Source: Bacteroidales bacterium UBA6828
Lineage (GTDB): Bacteria > Bacteroidota > Bacteroidia > Bacteroidales > Paludibacteraceae
Direction of reading: 5' to 3'
Length of the DNA stretch: 16,154 nt
NCBI GenBank assembly: GCA_002452095.1
Contig: DKEG01000050.1
Span: forward strand, 59,149-75,302
Part shown: positions 13,793 to 16,154 of the stretch, in pieces
Numbering within the stretch: the first letter of the stretch is position 1
Layout of the letters: every line of letters starts with the position of its first letter
Notes under the pieces: model-generated
Databases searched by the model: none
Told to the model about the DNA's origin: nothing
The model's input: the letters and a program-made list of their open reading frames with translations, nothing else
Position numbers and translations under genes: made by a program

Positions 13793-14010
13793 AAGCCACA
13801 GGCTTTTGTGTCGCTTCGGCATTAAGTGCGCCTGTGGCGCATAACGACGCGAGACGCGTCGTCTCCCAAACATAGCAAATCTATTCAGTTTGTGCCAAAC
13901 TGACCGCGGACGAGGCGTCCGCGTCCCCGGCGAAGGCTTGCGGGGAAACCCGTAGCGTCCGCGTCCCCGGCGATGGCTTGCGGGGAAACCCGTAGCGTCT
14001 GCGGACGAGA
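13793..14010. repeat. String of triloop hairpins
   Basis: Successive exact inverted repeats, nearly all with three-base loops: AAGCC-ACA-GGCTT (13793-13805), TGCGCC-TGT-GGCGCA (13827-13841), ACGACGCG-AGA-CGCGTCGT (13844-13862), CAGTTTG-TGC-CAAACTG (13886-13902) and CGCGGACG-AGG-CGTCCGCG (13905-13923). These run into a 40-bp tandem repeat that carries CCCCG/CGGGG stems. It is more GC-rich than the flanks. It contains no plausible protein; short minus-strand frames across it are Arg/Pro-rich artefacts. Confidence 0.8.
13915..13994. repeat. 40-bp direct tandem repeat, two units
   Basis: Units at 13915-13954 and 13955-13994 differ at one base (A at 13934, T at 13974). The start of a third unit (GCGTCTGCG) follows at 13995. 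Each unit begins GCGTCCGCGTCCCCGGCGA and ends AAACCCGTA, with an internal CCCCG/CGGGG inverted repeat. There are no spacers. Confidence 0.9.
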
Positions 14011-14105
14011 CAGGAAATTGGGGACAACCCATAGGCAAACATGCGGTATCCTATCGTGAACAACCCGATAATCACCTAGACCCGATAGTATGATGATTAG
14101 GAGAA

Positions 14106-14447
14106 TTAAGATGATAGGATATATTGTTGCAATTCGGAGCCGATGAGGATAATGGGTGTGCCGTCAATGTATTCGTGGTCTCGGTCTAGGCGGGCAAGAG
14201 AGATGATTTTGGCTACATCAACAAGGGGAGAGAGTTGCACCTCTTCATCGAATACAAAACAGAAAAAGTTGCCTTGCGGATTAGGGTACAAGGCTTGGTA
14301 CCTTGGTGGAGGTTTATTGCTTATAGACTGCCTCTTTTTTGCATTTCCAAGTTGAACTTGCGAACCTCTGTTCCATTTCTTACTACCGGTGCGATATGCA
14401 AAATATGCTGTCAATTGGCACAGCAAGCAACAGAAATCTTTTGGCAT
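14106..14447 (-). pseudogene. Probable gene fragment, product unknown
   Basis: 113-codon frame whose last 60 or so residues read like real protein (NPQGNFFCFVFDEEVQLSPL, then VDVAKIISLARLDRDHEYID, then GTPIILIGSELQQYILSS). The first half is poor (Cys-rich and basic, no signal or domain start). It has no promoter, and its start lies 21 bases from the MITE-like element copy B. I read it as the surviving C-terminal end of a disrupted gene. I cannot name the family with confidence. It could also be a chance frame in repeat-rich DNA. Confidence 0.35.
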
Positions 14448-14467
14448 ACATTTTGCGTGCCTTATTA

Positions 14468-14613
14468 TGACGTGAGTTCGAGATAAAAACTCTTGTGCCG
14501 CAAAGCGGCAGGAAATCTAAGTAAATCTTTGCTTTTACATTCATAAATTGCCTTAAATTTTATTCGCCTACGGCGGCAAAGTGTGCTATTATGCTAATAT
14601 CGAACTGACATTA
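14468..14613 (+). repeat. MITE-like element, copy B
   Basis: About 146 bp, aligned end to end with the minus strand of 1703-1846. It begins TGACGTGAGTTCGAGATA and ends ATATCGAACTGACATTA; the end read in reverse, TAATGTCAGTTCGATAT, mirrors the start imperfectly. It contains TGCCGC-AAA-GCGGCA and CGCCTACGGCG palindromes. ATTAT stands at both edges (14464-14468, 14610-14614), a possible target duplication. It fills the space upstream of the DUF389 gene and may supply or disturb its promoter. Confidence 0.7.
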
Positions 14614-14643
14614 TATATATAATTTTCGCTACAGACAGGATTT

Positions 14644-16014
14644 ATGAAATGGAATTGGAACAAGAATGCCGTGGTGCGCTATCTGCGGCAATTGGTATCG
14701 CTCAGTCAGGACATTGACACCGAGGCAGCAAGTGCCACCATACGGCAGAACGTGTATTTCCGCGGACCGAATGTTTTTATTCTGTTCTTCGCTATTATTA
14801 TCGCCTCGGTGGGACTGAATGTCAATTCCATTCCGGTCATTATAGGTGCGATGCTGATTTCTCCGCTGATGGGACCGATTATGGGGTTCGGTATGGGTTT
14901 AGGTACCAATGACACCGACTTGGTACGCACATCGCTCAAGAACCTCGCCGTGATGGTCAGTATCAGTATTCTCGCCTCCACGCTCTATTTTCTGATTTCG
15001 CCGCTCTCTATGGAGAACCCCACCGAATTGCTCGCCCGCACCAAACCGACCATCTACGATGTGTTCATCGCCCTGTTCGGCGGGTTTGCCGGCATACTGG
15101 AGACCTCGCGCAAAGAACGCGGCACGGTGATGTCGGGCGTGGCCATCGCCACCGCTCTGATGCCCCCGCTCTGCACAGCGGGTTTCGGTATTGCCACATG
15201 GCACTGGCAATACATTGTCGGTGCGCTGTACTTGTTCCTTATAAACAGTATCCTCATTGCATTGGCGACATTCCTTGCCGTGAAATATCTGCGCTACCCG
15301 GTAGTGCAGGAACATACCACCAACAAACGCCGTCGTGCCATATCCATCACCATTGTCATATTAGTGCTGATTGTGCCGAGTATCATATCCGCCATTTCGG
15401 TAGTGCGCGAAAACAATTTCAGCCGCCGTGCCAACACGTTCATTGCACAGCACAAGACCATAGGGATGAGTTACGTATATCAGACGCAAGTGAATGCAAC
15501 CGCCTCTACCATTGATTTCTTTCTTGCAGGCGAGACGTTGTCGGAGCCTGACCGCAAATTGTTTCTTGCCGACGCCATACAGGCGGGGTTTGATTCCACC
15601 TCTATCGTCCTGCACGAAGATGCACTTACAGCCGATGATACAGACCTCAGACAAGAGCAGTTGATCAAAGACCTATTTGCCACCAAGGATGAACAGATAC
15701 AAGCCTATCAGCAGCAGATCAGCGATCTGCGTACCCGATTAGCGGCAGCAGAACGGCTCAACACGCAGCACACCTTCCCCACCGAGCAACTGACAAAAGA
15801 GATACAAACGCAATATCCCGCAGTGGAAAGCATCACGTTTGCTTTGGGCGAACATCTGACCACGAGCAATGATACCACGCAGGTGGAACCTATCACGTTG
15901 GTTTCCGTACAGTTGGCACACAAGAAAGCCCTCTCCCGCACAGAACGGGAAAAACTGCAGGAATGGCTCCGCATACGGCTCAACGCCGATGCGATAGAGG
16001 TGGTGATACAATAA
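14644..16014 (+). CDS. DUF389 family integral membrane protein
   Basis: 456 residues. The N-terminal half is a polytopic membrane domain of the DUF389 family. Helices lie at about 42-60, 63-83, 99-120, 138-153, 162-182, 189-213 and 232-253, with the conserved GAMLISPLMGPIMGFGMGLG (68-87) and GVAIATALMPPLCTAGFG (165-182). The C-terminal 200 residues are soluble, with a coiled coil at about 333-375 (EQIQAYQQQISDLRTRLAAA) and a mixed alpha/beta end. This tail is longer than in minimal DUF389 proteins. The biochemical function of the family is not established to my knowledge. ATG at 14644 is the first start after the repeat element; I see only a poor -7 match (TAATTTTC, 14620-14627). It is a monocistronic gene bracketed by element copy B and partial copy C. 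It looks intact. Confidence 0.9.
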   Translation: MKWNWNKNAVVRYLRQLVSLSQDIDTEAASATIRQNVYFRGPNVFILFFAIIIASVGLNVNSIPVIIGAMLISPLMGPIMGFGMGLGTNDTDLVRTSLKNLAVMVSISILASTLYFLISPLSMENPTELLARTKPTIYDVFIALFGGFAGILETSRKERGTVMSGVAIATALMPPLCTAGFGIATWHWQYIVGALYLFLINSILIALATFLAVKYLRYPVVQEHTTNKRRRAISITIVILVLIVPSIISAISVVRENNFSRRANTFIAQHKTIGMSYVYQTQVNATASTIDFFLAGETLSEPDRKLFLADAIQAGFDSTSIVLHEDALTADDTDLRQEQLIKDLFATKDEQIQAYQQQISDLRTRLAAAERLNTQHTFPTEQLTKEIQTQYPAVESITFALGEHLTTSNDTTQVEPITLVSVQLAHKKALSRTEREKLQEWLRIRLNADAIEVVIQ

Positions 16015-16020
16015 TCCATA

Positions 16021-16060
16021 TAACGTAAGTTCGATATAACGAAAGAAAGGGACTTTGTCG
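16021..16060 (-). repeat. MITE-like element, partial copy C
   Basis: TAACGTAAGTTCGATATAAC (16021-16040) matches the element end, and ACTTTGTCG follows at exactly the same distance (31 bases) as in copy A (TAACGTCAGTCCGATAC ... ACTTTGTCG). After that the sequence diverges. It starts six bases past the DUF389 stop and is opposite in orientation to copy B. Confidence 0.55.
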
Positions 16061-16154
16061 GTCAACAACTGACAACAACTATTAAACAACAGAGAATAGA
16101 ACTGCCTTTGAATTGACCACAAATCGGCATTATCGGGCAGGGCAACCGCATCAA
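16061..16154. other. Right-hand edge, no gene seen
   Basis: Ninety bases with a weak GTCA/TGAC symmetry at 16064-16076 and no convincing start codon, promoter or terminator. The next gene lies outside the window. Confidence 0.4.

Noticed and set aside
13787..14075. Minus-strand frames of 83 and 64 residues, Arg/Pro/Gly-rich
   Set aside because: They are translations of the hairpin string and the 40-bp tandem repeat, with no start or promoter context.
15739..16122. 127-residue minus-strand frame running past the DUF389 stop
   Set aside because: It is antisense to an intact DUF389 gene, with no start context or family resemblance.

Overview
The window looks like a chromosomal segment of a member of the order Bacteroidales. 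The protein families point there: a DUF6377 regulator, a Bacteroides-type TPR protein next to lptC, and a lysS-gpsA-pgi cluster. So do the promoters, which repeatedly show the Bacteroidetes -7 element TAnnTTTG, in three cases with a TTG about 20 bases upstream. I cannot resolve genus or species.

Layout, left to right. 31-1647 (+) is a DUF6377 membrane-anchored transcription regulator. It converges on a leftward gene set at 1859-5984 (-): an outer-membrane barrel-like protein, a secreted TPR protein, lptC (lipopolysaccharide export) and fabG (fatty-acid synthesis). This reads as cell-envelope work. 5985-6834 is a gene-poor, repeat-rich and structured stretch. It ends in a promoter and a strongly folded leader in front of a secreted, AT-rich protein of unknown function with an internal duplication (6835-7944, +). 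A perfect hairpin separates that gene from a leftward AAA_14/DUF4143 ATPase (8022-9362, -), whose promoter abuts three tandem 33-bp repeats. 9625-13506 (-) is a compact housekeeping operon, lysS-gpsA-pgi, with a clear promoter and a clear intrinsic terminator. 13507-14643 has no intact gene. It holds an array of small triloop hairpins, a 40-bp tandem repeat, a probable gene fragment and a MITE-like element. 14644-16014 (+) is a DUF389 membrane protein. The last 140 bases hold an end of the same MITE-like element and no recognisable gene.

The coding genes are mostly ordinary. The unusual content is between them. (1) The leader at 6507-6838 has a 124-base multi-segment stem of about 41 pairs, a possible pseudoknot over an AAGGAG, and two small ORFs chained by ATGA overlaps to the 369-aa gene. 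(2) A roughly 145-bp inverted-repeat-ended element occurs at 1703-1846 and 14468-14613, with a partial third copy at 16021-16060; the last two bracket the DUF389 gene in opposite orientation. (3) There is a hairpin string at 13793-14010. (4) A 33-bp palindrome-bearing array sits directly upstream of the ATPase promoter. All alignments and pairings were made by eye.
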